Assembly (NCBI GenBank): GCA_900169235.1
Contig: FWCC01000112.1
Span: forward strand, 115,257 to 179,256
Length of the DNA: 64,000 nucleotides
Source: Zarea fungicola
Lineage: Eukaryota; Ascomycota; Sordariomycetes; Hypocreales; Cordycipitaceae
Direction of reading: 5' to 3'
Shown: positions 54,484 to 64,000 of the stretch, piece after piece
Numbering within the stretch: position 1 is the stretch's first letter
Layout of the letters: each line of letters opens with the position of its first letter
The notes under the pieces: generated by a model
Database searches by the model: none
Seen by the model: only the letters and a program-made list of their open reading frames with translations
What the model was told of the DNA's origin: nothing
Made by a program: the position numbers and the translations under genes

Positions 54484-56337
54484 CTATTCCTTCGCAGCTC
54501 TCGGTGCAAAAATATCCAGCAACATATCCCGCCCATTGCGACGCTCCAACGTCGGGTACAACAGCCCCGTGCTGTGGCCCACGGCCGCATCCCACGACTC
54601 TTCATCCCCCGCTAGCCGCAGGCGCACTTTGCCGTCCTCCTGCCCGCGCACCGCCGTCATCGCCGCCGCGAGCGCATCCAGGCTGTACTCCTCCCCGTTC
54701 ACATGCGTGATCTTCTGCGTCGGCGCCAGTCCGGCCTTGTCCGCCCTGCTGAACCGGCGCACGTCCGCCAGCGTGCCGTCCTCGGCGACACGCACCCCCA
54801 GCGACAGCCACACGGCGTGTCGTCTCTGCGCCGCGGGCACGGGCGATACAACCTCTGGCTCCCCCGCGTAGCCAAACCTGTACCCGGCGCGCTCGAACCC
54901 GGCCGTATTGACCTGCGCCTGCGGCGTCTGCACGCGCTCCCGGAAGAAGCCCGCCCAGTCATACACCAGCGTCTTTGTAAGTGTCGACACCACCTCGTCC
55001 AGTGTATACGGGACCACGAGCGGGTGCGTGGCCCCCCTCGTATCAAAGAAGCACCGCGCGAAATCATCCAGCGACTTGGCGCCGCCGGTGCGCTCCCTGA
55101 TTAATGTATCCGCGTCGAGCCACAGCAGCACGCCCTCGTCGTAGTAGTCCGTGTCCCGGAGGTAGCTGTTCCATGGGGTGTCCCTCGCCGTCGCGGACGC
55201 CTTGAGGGCCATGCCCGTGGCCGTGTCCTCGGTGGAGCGCCACGCCCGGCCGCACTGGTGCTGCATGTCCGCCGCGGCCACGGCGAGCCTGTCCCTGACG
55301 GTCGGATACGCCATGAGGCCGGCCCGCGCGGCCAGGACGTACCCGTAGTAGTGCGTGAGGCCCTCGTACACCCACAGCAGCGTGCCGTCCAGAGGGCTGG
55401 AAAAGTCTGCGGGGACGTGGCCCGCCGGACGCCGGAACTTGCCGTTCCACACGTGCACAAACTCGTGGCTGAAGACGGCGCTGATCCAGTCAAACAGGGC
55501 ATCGTCGGCGAGGGCCCGGCTGGTGGTGAAGATTGTGGTGGATTCCGCGTGCTCGAGACCGCCCGCGACGAGGCGCTGCTCGCCGGAGAGAAAAATGTCA
55601 GACGAGAGGGACATGAACTTGTACTGATGGTACGGGCCGGGTCCGAAGATGAGTGTGGCTTCGGAAATGAGCCGCGCGAGCTTGTCGAGACGGTCCTGCG
55701 GAATCATCCTCGTGAGCTCTGGCTCGCTAAAGGCGACGCAGAGCTGGTGCCTGCCGTCAGCGGTGATGTTCAGCTGGCTTAGATGCTGCCCAATCAGCAC
55801 GGGCGAGTCCTCCAGCCTCTCGGCGGACACGGCGGCAAACGCAATGGTTCTGTGCTGCGCTCCATTAGTAGCGGTGCTGTGTTCATCCGTCTCTGTGCGC
55901 AGGGTGGCGGCGTAGTCCCAGTCTCCGGGGATGCGAATCGTAGCTTGGATGGGCACCCGGGCCACGGGAGCATGGGCCGGGTGCATCATAAACTCCTCCC
56001 ACCTCACCATGGCCATGCGCCGCGTCAGAAGCGACTTCATGACGGCGTCAAAGCTGGCGCGCACAGTCGTCACGCCGCTCGGGATGTCCACGTGGTAGAT
56101 GTGACGCTCGGTAACGTCACGGCGCCACTTGAGCGTCGTGCTCTGCCGGCCATTGTTGGCTGTGAAATAGAGTCCTGCGATGCGAGCGACGGGTCCGCTG
56201 GGCATGTGCGTGCCGCATTGCCAGAGCGGCGTGGTGAAGCTGGCCGTGGTGTTGGGCCGTACGGGCAGTTCGACCTCGACGTGCCCGAGACGGCGCGGGG
56301 CGTCAATCAAGTCGACACGGAGCTGGATGTATCGCAT
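54484..56337 (-). CDS. M61-family metallopeptidase (glycyl aminopeptidase-like) with C-terminal PDZ domain
   Basis: Intronless, 617 residues, close to bacterial M61 enzymes in length. The N-terminal 200 residues form the family's beta-rich domain. The zinc site is HEFVHVWN at 291-298 (HEYFHTWN in relatives) with the third ligand in YEGLTHYY, E325. A PDZ-like domain occupies about 505-575 (LGVRV...ADKAGL...ITHVNGEEYSLDALAAAM). M61 enzymes remove N-terminal residues, often glycine or alanine; cellular location is unclear as no signal peptide is seen. The family is mainly bacterial, and lack of introns plus very GC-rich codon use compared with neighbours suggest possible transfer from bacteria, though fungal homologues may be widespread. 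Confidence 0.88.
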   Translation of the reverse strand: MRYIQLRVDLIDAPRRLGHVEVELPVRPNTTASFTTPLWQCGTHMPSGPVARIAGLYFTANNGRQSTTLKWRRDVTERHIYHVDIPSGVTTVRASFDAVMKSLLTRRMAMVRWEEFMMHPAHAPVARVPIQATIRIPGDWDYAATLRTETDEHSTATNGAQHRTIAFAAVSAERLEDSPVLIGQHLSQLNITADGRHQLCVAFSEPELTRMIPQDRLDKLARLISEATLIFGPGPYHQYKFMSLSSDIFLSGEQRLVAGGLEHAESTTIFTTSRALADDALFDWISAVFSHEFVHVWNGKFRRPAGHVPADFSSPLDGTLLWVYEGLTHYYGYVLAARAGLMAYPTVRDRLAVAAADMQHQCGRAWRSTEDTATGMALKASATARDTPWNSYLRDTDYYDEGVLLWLDADTLIRERTGGAKSLDDFARCFFDTRGATHPLVVPYTLDEVVSTLTKTLVYDWAGFFRERVQTPQAQVNTAGFERAGYRFGYAGEPEVVSPVPAAQRRHAVWLSLGVRVAEDGTLADVRRFSRADKAGLAPTQKITHVNGEEYSLDALAAAMTAVRGQEDGKVRLRLAGDEESWDAAVGHSTGLLYPTLERRNGRDMLLDIFAPRAAKE

Positions 56338-57092
56338 GATTATTGCACTCCTGTATATGACTCTCTGGAGTTTGTATGTTCCAAACGGGGGGTTACGATT
56401 ATATGTGTTGAGACCGCGGGAGCTAGCCTCTAATTGGAGATTGATTATACGCTTTGGGATCGAGTCTTACCGGATACAGTACCCAAATGCGAACCTTGCA
56501 AGGAACTTTTGGTTAGACTTGATAGTGGGAGCATAGCTATAACTATATGCATAACTACCGAAGATGATGATTTTCCCAGTATCCGGCATTTGAATGAATA
56601 GCCGTCCCCGAAGACGCGCGGCTCTTTCCCATCTGGCTTTAAGTGGTGTTGAAAGGTGAACCTGGCTCAGCCGCATGCTGCCGGAACAAAAAGCGGGATT
56701 GTCTTTACTGTGTGTGATGCAGAAATTTAATGGAGATATTTATTCAATACCTAACATCTCTAGGATTCTTGTAGTAATTATATTATTCTAGGTCTGAATC
56801 GTGGGGTAAATCGTATGGAAAGCCACTAACAGAGTAAACTTGTTACAGGCAGGTCTCTAGTTAAGCAATTCGCAAAACATACTATAAAACTGGCATTACA
56901 ATAATTACGACTGCAGAAATTGTCGTGATAATAGTCAACGCGATGCCAGCCAGGGCTGCTCGAAAAACAAATGCCAAATCGCAACAAAAGTTTACATTGA
57001 TGGTCACTTTCAATTGTTGCATCATCTTGTTGCATTGCCTTGTCATTATAATGTCCTTTGTGATACTATTATATTCATCTCGCCCTGGTGGT
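56338..57092. other. Intergenic region
   Basis: Upstream region of the M61 gene and 3' region of the Zn2Cys6 gene, AT-rich, no supported gene. Confidence 0.5.
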
Positions 57093-59080
57093 TTATAGCA
57101 CGACATGCGGGAAAGATGCTTCCGAGCTCGTCGTGTCAAACCAGCTCAACGTATAATCCTGCCTCTCCTCCCTCAACGCCCACACTTTCCTCGCCACATC
57201 CGCCACGACTCCAAACGCCGGCAGACGCGTGTCTTGTTCCATACGTCGCAGCCAAGCAGCGAGGCACTCGCGAAGCGGCGTCTTGATAGCCTCACACGCT
57301 GCCACAAAGGCTGGCCACAGCATCGCCGCCGCCTCCTGCTGGCCCGTCACCTGGGTCAGGGGGGCAAGCACTTTGCGCACCACATCCTGCAGCATCAGGC
57401 CATTGATGTTCTGCACCCGCCTGTAGTAGAATAAAATGATGGCCTGGTGAAATGCCTCTTCCAGATTAGACCCCGTGCCGTCACCGCCCGCTGCCGACGG
57501 CGTCCACGATAGAATATTGTGTTCCAGGACTTTTGTCCGCCGCACAATGTTCGCAATCATGCCCGAGTCAATATGCGTATCCCTGTGCATCAGCTCCTGC
57601 TCATTCACCAGCCGAATCGTCTGCGACAAGAGCCCCAGGAGCGTCTCTGGCAACCCATGCAGCCGCGGAAACAGCGAGCCTTCATACAGCCCCATGACCT
57701 CCAGGTGCACGTCCTCCTCCGCCAGGGCCCCGTCCTTGACGGCGTACATGCGCAGGTCTGCCTCGGTGCTGTGGTCAGCAACGCGGAAGCTGCGCAGCCT
57801 CGGCGCGGAGTCGGGCGTGACGAGGCGGGCGCGGGCGGCCGGTCGCGCGGGGCAAATGTTGCGCAGGATGCAGCCGCAGGTGCTCTCGGTCAGGATGCGA
57901 AGGTGGGTGTAGACGTGGTGGAGGGCGCGGACCTGGAGGGATTTGCGCGGCTTGAGGAGGCCGCGCGTGCGTATGAGGTATTCGCTCTCCAGGAGGAGGT
58001 ATTCTGCCTCGTCGTACTTGGCAGAATGTATCTAGAGATGGCAGCCCGCATTAGCTGACTTGCTACACTCCAACTTGTGGCTCAAAGAAGACGGAAAAAA
58101 ATGTATAAACTTGATTGGACCTACCTCGAGCATAGTCATGGATAGCAGCGCCATGAGTAATTTCTTATATTTTGTGGGAACAACGGGGACGAGCTCGTCT
58201 TGGATGGCCTGTTCAAGATGCTGTCGCGATGTCTCCTTATATTGTGTACCCAGTTCAGCCCAGTTTACTGATTCCGATGCATTTCCATGGCGAGAACGAT
58301 GGAGGCAGCTGGCCGCAAGGACCGAGTAGAACAGTGACATGTCTGTGGATGTGGATGTGCCATGGAGGAGTAACTGCGCGTACGTCCGCTCCGCGACTGG
58401 GAAGTGGATATTCTCCCAGGGACAAATGGCCTTGTCCGGCTTCATCGAGTATGAGAAAGCGACGCCGTGATTTTTAAAGTAACGAAGCAGCTCGGGCGCT
58501 GTTTCAGGGACGTTGGAGCTGAGAAGCTGCGGTAGGTGAACTGGTGGTGAAGGCGGTTGTCGTGACGGCGCCGCGTCGTAGGGAGTGACAATTTGTGATC
58601 CAACTGGCGACAACGACAACGACGACTGGGGGCTGGCTTCTGGCGTCGGAAATAGCACGCCAAATGGTCCGTGGAACCGATGATCTAGCTGCCCAGATTT
58701 TGACATGCCACGAGGGCTCGATTCCTCCGTCTCCAGGTCCCCCAGCGCTTTGGTCATGGTCATTCGACCCAGACTCGTCACTGTTGATGCAGCCATTTCG
58801 CTCTGCTGTTCTTCTAAAGCCTACGTTAGCCAGAGTGTATTTTAAAGGATTACAGGGGGTATTTACCCGAAAACAATCGATGCCGAAAGCGGCCATCGTC
58901 GCCATCTTCTGACGTCTGGGTCGTTGACGGATCTTCGTCCCGCCACTGCAGGCGTGACTGGTACCCTGTACAGCGGACGCCGAGCGATGTGCACATACGG
59001 CACTCTGGGCGCGCTTCGTCACATTTGACGTGTCGTGATCGGCATGTCCCGCAGCCCGTGAATGTTCTACTACGTTTCAT
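57093..59080 (-). CDS. Zn2Cys6 transcription factor, 3 exons
   Basis: Exons 59080-58867, 58813-58125 and 58031-57093 give 613 residues. The N-terminal binuclear cluster is complete: C10, C13, C20, C27, C30, C37 (CX2CX6CX6CX2CX6C), preceded by a basic MKRSRTF. A Ser/Pro-rich linker follows, then a fungal transcription-factor-type helical domain from about 190 (TYAQLLLHGTSTSTDMSLFYSVLAASCLHRSR) to the end, of the arginine-metabolism regulator (ArgR/ARG81) or Fungal_trans_2 kind. It should bind CGG half-sites in the nucleus. The target genes are unknown; the nearest downstream neighbours are the M61 peptidase and, upstream, the SDR gene. The first intron joins at G|AA (EEQQSE), the only in-frame solution. 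Confidence 0.9.
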
Positions 59081-59567
59081 GGCGTTTTTTTCTTCGCAAA
59101 GCTGGCGGGTATGTGGTGATGTGTGAGCAGAAAACCTTTGCCTAAACTGACTAGCTCTGCGTACGCAGAAAACCCGCCGTGTTGGCTTTAGTCAGCATCA
59201 TCTTCTTTAAAAACTCATAGATTTTTTGTACTGTTTTATTGGAATATAGTTCTCGTCAGCATAGCCCGGAGGTCGGTAGTAATGTGTTATATTGTCAGGG
59301 ATGAAAAATATAGGGACAGCCAGTCTTTTGTGGCGGCTGTGGCGGCGACTTGGTCTCAGTCCGTCTTGCAAACCAGCGCCTTTGCAGTCCGTCATCTGCT
59401 GCGCAAAAGTGTGAGGAAAAAAATGAAACGGGAAAATATTAATTTCGGGCCAAATCTATAACTATCTACGTTGCTCTCTTTCAGCCTACGTGCTGCGGCC
59501 GCGTGATAGAGTCCTCATTAACAGCAACAAAGAATTGCATCCTCACTACCTGGGCCACTCTTATGTT
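59081..59567. other. Intergenic region
   Basis: Promoter of the Zn2Cys6 gene and 3' end of the SDR gene on the same strand. Nothing else was recognised. Confidence 0.5.
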
Positions 59568-60899
59568 TCAGCCAAGGTTTATTTGGATCTTGAGCGCTTC
59601 GTTACTCTTGCTGACGATTTCAGCTTCTTCCAAAATGGCCCTCTCAATCTCAGCCTCCAAGCTATGGCCTTGCGGCTGCCACTGGAGCAAATCGCGTGCA
59701 CGGTCAGCCCTTGTCTGGGCATTGGTTCCCAGTAAGACAGCGCCGTGTGGTGTAATCGAGTCGGCATCATCTGGGTCAACCTCCTTGACAGTCGCAGCTC
59801 CAATAAGGGCCTTGGCTGCGGCAAAGGTTGCCATTCTCTGGGCAACTTCGACAAAAGTCTAGTGAGTTGTTAGCAAAAGAAAAGAAGATAAAAACAACCT
59901 GGGATGTAGTAAAAAAATGGGTTAAGAGATATGCTTACAAGTTTGCCCGCCTCTGCGAAATAGACACCGTCTGCATTCCACAATGGCTTCTTACTCTCCT
60001 TTTCCTGTGCGGCGGCCACAAGCTTCACCACCAGCTGCGCAATGTCGGAGACGTGCACGTTGCTCCACGCCGCAAGGCCCTTGCCGACATGGGGGCTGTA
60101 GCCATTCTCTAGAGTGGCCTTGGCCAGGCTGGGTATCTGAATGCTGCGCTGGTGCGCAGGGCCGGTTCCGTGGCCGTAAATCATGGGGCCGTAGATGATG
60201 GCCGTCCGCACATGAGGCTGGCTGGCGTGCAGCTGGGTCACGATACGATCGACGACTCTGGATGGCGACGAGGCAATGATGCTGTGGAGCTCGGCAATGT
60301 CGCTCACATCGCTGTAGATTCGGGAGCTGGCGTTGCCGTATGAGTGGTTGGCTATCTCGGGTCCGGCGAGCACGCTTGCGCCGGAGATTTGAATCCAGAC
60401 TACAAGACAGAAAGCCTGTTAGAATTGAGGTGCACACGACAAATACAATGGGATTTTCTGAGAATTATTTCTTACCAGGCTCATTTCTGGCGGTGTTCGC
60501 AAGACCTCGAGAAATGGCCTCGGCACTGACGACATGGTTTGAACTGGCTAGATCTAAAAGGCAGTCACGTTAGCCAAGATGATTTGTGCGGAAGATGGCT
60601 GGAATTGGGGTGAAGAGACTCACGAAGAACAACATCAGCCTGCGACACCGCATTCTGGATGCTGTCGGCGGCATTCAAGTCAGAAATGAGCGGCACAACA
60701 GCGGGGTATTTGCTCGTGATTTGCGCGGCGCTGGACTGGCTCCGCACAAGAGCTGTGATTTCGGATTTGAGATTGGAATGGATGAGACGGTGAAGGACCT
60801 CGCCACCAATGTAGCCAGTGGCTCCAGTGCTGCAGGAACTTGTTAGTAAAATCGCTGGTGCGGTATCCAGAGGCGAAATTACAGAAAAATGCGACTCAT
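59568..60899 (-). CDS. Extended SDR, NAD-dependent epimerase/dehydratase-like, 5 exons
   Basis: Exons 60899-60883, 60829-60624, 60553-60476, 60399-59939 and 59858-59568 give 350 residues with consistent phases. The first exon is only 17 nt (MSRIF plus two bases). The Rossmann motif TGATGYIGG (7-15) is split by the first intron. An aspartate for the second-strand contact occurs as SDLNAADS. The usual YxxxK is not evident; instead a SRIYSDVSDIAEL segment occurs, as in several fungal NAD-epimerase-like proteins. Substrate is unknown. The C-terminal domain (about 255-350) has VDPDDADSITPHG and LLGTNAQTRADRARDLLQW, typical of this group. Activity as a classical SDR is uncertain given the missing lysine. 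Confidence 0.88.
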
Positions 60900-61941
60900 C
60901 GTGCTTGACTTGCCAACGTGTAACAGATATGAACCTGTGATCAAGTGTGAATCTTTTTGGCAGAAGCACTTGAGGCTCCCTTTATATGTCTTCGTGCTAC
61001 AGTTGAACGATGAAGAGAGCTGTCCGCATGTGGACGGGGCAGCCGGGAAAGCCTGCCCTTTTCAAATGTCAATGCTTGATAATGTCTCGTGCGACAGGCA
61101 CCAAAGCGACAGACCCCGCAAATGAAATCTGTGATGGCGTGATGGATGGTGTGGGAGATTATGTGGCTGACAGAAATAGGAAAGCTATACCGACTTACAC
61201 AACTTGCATTGGCAGTGCAAAGTCATGGCAACCGTGAATGCAACTTCATTTTCGTGTTGAGCCCTTGAGACGCCCATCCAAAAGGTGTCGGCATCATTTT
61301 CAACAGTGGCTATACCTGGGCCAGTTTCTGCAACGAGTTATCCCAAGAGGCGTCGGAGCAGACTGTTCAACCATAGAGACGAACCATGGAGCCGCTGGGG
61401 GATTTGACCCAGTGGGCTAGCAAGCACAGACACATCACTGGATTCGGTAGGCACCAAATGAGATGACTGCACAAGAAGTCAAGCAGCGAATTTGACAATA
61501 TTTTAATTTCACTAAATTGGTTAATGAAATGAGCATCGGCAAGTAAGCGATGTGTTCCTGAAAACCACAACTGTACTGTAACATGGTTTAATGTTGGTGA
61601 TACAGGGACAGTCAACGAGACAGTCTTGCTGGGGTGCCAGAAATTCGGCTCCTTAATAAGAGGACCCAACTCTGGGCCTGGAGCACTTGAATACATGCAT
61701 TCATTATTAGATTTGCTATATAAATAAAGTTTTACCTGCAAGACATAGTAAGAGCAAACCTCAGCAGTAAAGTACACAGAAATTGTCCTTAATGTGTCTG
61801 ATTGCTACAGTACTATGCCCCGAACTGCCATTGGTACGGTCCAGCTAAATTACGCCACTCAAGGCGCTAAATTGGTGTACTGATGCCGACAACTGGAAAG
61901 GTAAATATAGCCAAAACTGTTTCTGAATTGAAACGTCGCAA
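60900..61941. other. Intergenic region, about 1 kb
   Basis: Upstream of the SDR gene and downstream of the SnoaL-like gene. A tRNA-like T-arm near 61390 was examined and rejected. No gene is supported. Confidence 0.5.
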
Positions 61942-62343
61942 TCAGCCATTCAACTCTTTATCCAGACTACCAGCCGTGAGTCGCATAATCTCCTCAAATT
62001 CCACCGCTTTCCCTTCTTCGTTCAATTCCGCCATGACCCAGACCTCGGCCTCGGTCGTAGTGCCGTCCTTGCGATGCCCGATGGCCTCGTGTTTTTCGGC
62101 GACAAGGTTCCCATCCCGTATAAAACGCTTTGTGGTGAACTGAACGGTTTCATGGCCCTCTCTAATGGTCTTTATGTAGTCGTACATGGTTTCCCGTGTG
62201 AATTGGTGTCCCATAATGGTGATGCGGCAGTTTTCTGCCCATAGTGTATCGACTATGGCTTTCACGTTTGATTCGGCACCCGAGTACATTTGCTCCGCCA
62301 AGCTGATGAAAGCGTCTCCGCTGGAGTACCCTGAGGCGGACAT
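61942..62343 (-). CDS. SnoaL/NTF2-like protein
   Basis: Intronless, 133 residues, the normal size of a single cone-shaped NTF2-like domain. I start at MSASGYSSGD (62343); an upstream in-frame ATG would add 11 residues. The order of helices then a curved sheet is visible: IVDTLWAENCRITIMG, then YIKTIREGHETVQFTTKRFIRDGNLVAEKHEAIGH, then AEVWVMAELNEEGKAVEFEEIMRL. Members bind small hydrophobic molecules, acting as polyketide cyclases, isomerases or hydrolases. No partner pathway is adjacent. A TATA box lies upstream (see below). Confidence 0.75.
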   Translation of the reverse strand: MSASGYSSGDAFISLAEQMYSGAESNVKAIVDTLWAENCRITIMGHQFTRETMYDYIKTIREGHETVQFTTKRFIRDGNLVAEKHEAIGHRKDGTTTEAEVWVMAELNEEGKAVEFEEIMRLTAGSLDKELNG

Positions 62344-62503
62344 GTTCCAAGTTCTAGGGATGGAGAGAATGACCAAGGATAAAGGAAATCGGTGCCCGTA
62401 TTGCTAGCAATGTAACTGGAAAAAGTGAGCACCTTGATGGGAATGAAGGAGAATGACAGTCTTGTAAGCCTCTACCTTTGAATCGGCGGTTCCTCCAGCC
62501 GCA

Positions 62504-62511
62504 TTTATATA
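62504..62511 (-). promoter_or_regulatory. TATA box of the SnoaL-like gene
   Basis: TATATAAA on the minus strand, about 160 bp before the ATG at 62343. Confidence 0.5.
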
Positions 62512-63858
62512 GCCTGGTCAAATATTTCAGTGGCTCCGGATGTCAGCGCTCATCTGGACAACAAGCCTGCTAGCACAAGCTGGGTAAGAGGTCCAAAAGT
62601 TAACAAATACCTCTTCGGGTATAGCCCAGCAGCGCTCCCCACCAAGTTTACTTGTCAGTGGGTGAAGGCTAAGATGCCAAGGGACGAGTCATTCATAACA
62701 AAGCCGCACCATCCGTGCGCAGAGTGACAGATTAAGCGTAACGGCGTGCCGACCTGCGCCAAGGTACACACTAGTCCGTTAATAATATGACTGCATTTGG
62801 TATGATGCAGCTATTCAAGTTGGCGGAAGCCACAGCCGATCAACTACAAGGAATGAGAAGCGGCGGGGATACCATGCGGAGAATAAACCATACCGCTGTC
62901 CGCATTTTACCGCCAAGAATCGAGTGCAGATGGGGACACATATCCTGAGCGTATGATGCACATGAGCAAATACACACCAACACGGAAACTTGGCAGCAAT
63001 ATCAAATATAAACAGTTTAGAGGGCCAATGCATAGCAATATTGGCATGACAGTAAGAAAACAGGTAATTATAGTAGCATGACCATCATTTGCTGGTAGTT
63101 GTTTTAATCTGAAAAGGGAATTCTATCGTTCCATGGCTGTAGCACGGCTATGATGAAAATGTGCTCATTTTCTCGCGCTCTCAGTGTGCGGCAGAAGTAT
63201 TATTAGTACACCGTCATACAATTTCATGCGACGCGTATAATTCATGCAAACCCCAACCTTCTATCCAGCCTTAAAGCATGCCATTCTCATCATGGAACAC
63301 TCAAGTTGACCCAACAGACCTCTTGCTGAATTCCAGCTTTTTCCCACACCCGGGGTTTTCCATTCAAGATGCTGGAAGGAATCGGGTTCTTCTCGGATGA
63401 AGAAAGAAAAGGACGAGCGTTTCCGCCTATAAAAATAAGGTATCTTGTTGTTTCGCCACTTGCAGCACATTATGAACTGATCGATATCATTCTAATCCCT
63501 CAAGGCAGTAGTGGTCAAGGAGCACAATTGAAAGACATTGTAGTGCTTGATTAATCTATCCAAGAATGGACGCATAGCATATAACATGCTAGTATCGTCA
63601 CTTAACTAGACGGTAGCCGTCTTACAATAAACCCGAGTGGAGATTTTGCCGACAGCCAGTAATGTATACCCGTGAGAACAGCTACCAGTAAGCACCAGTG
63701 CTTGGTCTCGAATAAGCTCAACAATTAAGCTACCACTCCCGAGCTACCACTTTCCTTGCATTAACGCCATAATCGCTACTGCCCTTCAATAACCTGTTCG
63801 TGCCTCTCCATCGACAAAATAATAATAATAATCCCAGACCACCTAGCAAAGTGTAACG
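62512..63858. other. Intergenic region, no supported gene
   Basis: Short open frames only. An (AAT)5 run lies at 63818-63832 near a possible gene start. Confidence 0.5.
63818..63832 (+). repeat. (AAT)5 microsatellite
   Basis: Five AAT units, 26 bp before a possible start codon. Confidence 0.7.
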
Positions 63859-64000
63859 ATGGCTTATCGACGTAAGTCACAGTTGGGGTATGCTCTAAAG
63901 CAAGTCAGGTTATATCGAACAGTACACTGGTAAGTATCGTCAAGAGTAGAACTCTCAATAGTAGAACTATTGCTTAGATTGATCAATAGAGATCTAAACT
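63859..64000 (+). CDS. Possible start of a multi-intron gene cut by the window end
   Basis: ATGGCTTATCGAC is followed at once by a perfect GTAAGT donor, and further GTAAGT and CAG/TAG words follow at short spacing (for example CAG|TACACTG|GTAAGT). This looks like the 5' end of a gene with very short exons, but too little is present to choose splice sites or a family. Confidence 0.2.

Noticed and set aside
55258..56433. Long plus-strand frames opposite the M61 peptidase gene
   Set aside because: Antisense to a complete peptidase with full zinc site; no independent support.
61360..61480. tRNA-like T-arm (CTGGG-TCAAATC on the minus strand)
   Set aside because: Loop lacks the TTC start, and no D-arm, anticodon arm or acceptor pairing could be built around it.
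1..64000. A secondary-metabolite cluster formed by the reductase, FAD enzymes, tautomerase and SnoaL-like protein
   Set aside because: These genes are scattered over 62 kb among unrelated housekeeping genes, and no backbone synthase (PKS, NRPS, terpene cyclase, DMAT) is present.

Overview
The window reads as chromosomal DNA of a filamentous ascomycete, most likely a Sordariomycete of the Hypocreales type. The evidence is short spliceosomal introns (about 50-90 nt) with GT..AG borders, TATA-type promoters, no operons, and characteristic fungal families: a Zn2Cys6 regulator, an F-box protein, a hevamine-type GH18 chitinase, a salicylate-hydroxylase-like FAD monooxygenase, and a long protein with a fungal N-terminal domain plus ubiquitin-like domain. 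The species assignment is inference. No rRNA, convincing tRNA, CRISPR array or intact transposon was seen. Exon borders were placed by hand and checked for reading-frame consistency; none has transcript support.

Layout. 1-15 kb: 3' end of an unknown gene, a medium-chain reductase (969-2410, minus), an F-box protein (4066-4977), a secreted flavin oxidase (7985-9400), a small secreted preproprotein (10207-10815, minus) and an M3 metallopeptidase (12883-15270), separated by gene-poor stretches of 1-3 kb. 15-29 kb: a tautomerase (minus) and a peroxisomal enoyl-CoA hydratase (plus) diverging from a shared upstream region, a SET-domain protein, a type II membrane protein (minus), a 1207-residue modular protein and a proline-rich unknown (minus). 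29-46 kb: a chitinase, a FAD monooxygenase, a PARP-E2 fusion protein, then an AT-rich, RIP-like island (about 43.1-45.1 kb) holding a possible small cysteine-rich secreted protein, followed by a Gly-rich secreted preproprotein (minus). 46-54 kb: a protein with a predicted H2B-H2A histone-fold doublet, PRPP synthetase (minus) diverging from RNA polymerase III subunit RPC9, an atypical Rho GTPase (minus) converging on RPC9, and a hypothetical protein. 54-64 kb: an M61 peptidase, a Zn2Cys6 transcription factor, an extended SDR and a SnoaL-like protein, all minus.

The genes do not form one pathway or an obvious biosynthetic cluster: there is no PKS, NRPS or terpene synthase. Housekeeping genes (PRPP synthetase, RPC9) sit among accessory ones (secreted oxidase, chitinase, small secreted proteins, oxidoreductases). 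The most unusual item is the 498-residue protein at 46675-48171, whose C-terminal third looks like a fused H2B-like and H2A-like histone-fold pair behind an unrecognised N-terminal domain. Next are the PARP-UBE2Q-type fusion (38679-42510), the Rho GTPase lacking the catalytic switch II glutamine (52092-52795), and the intronless bacterial-type M61 peptidase (54484-56337).
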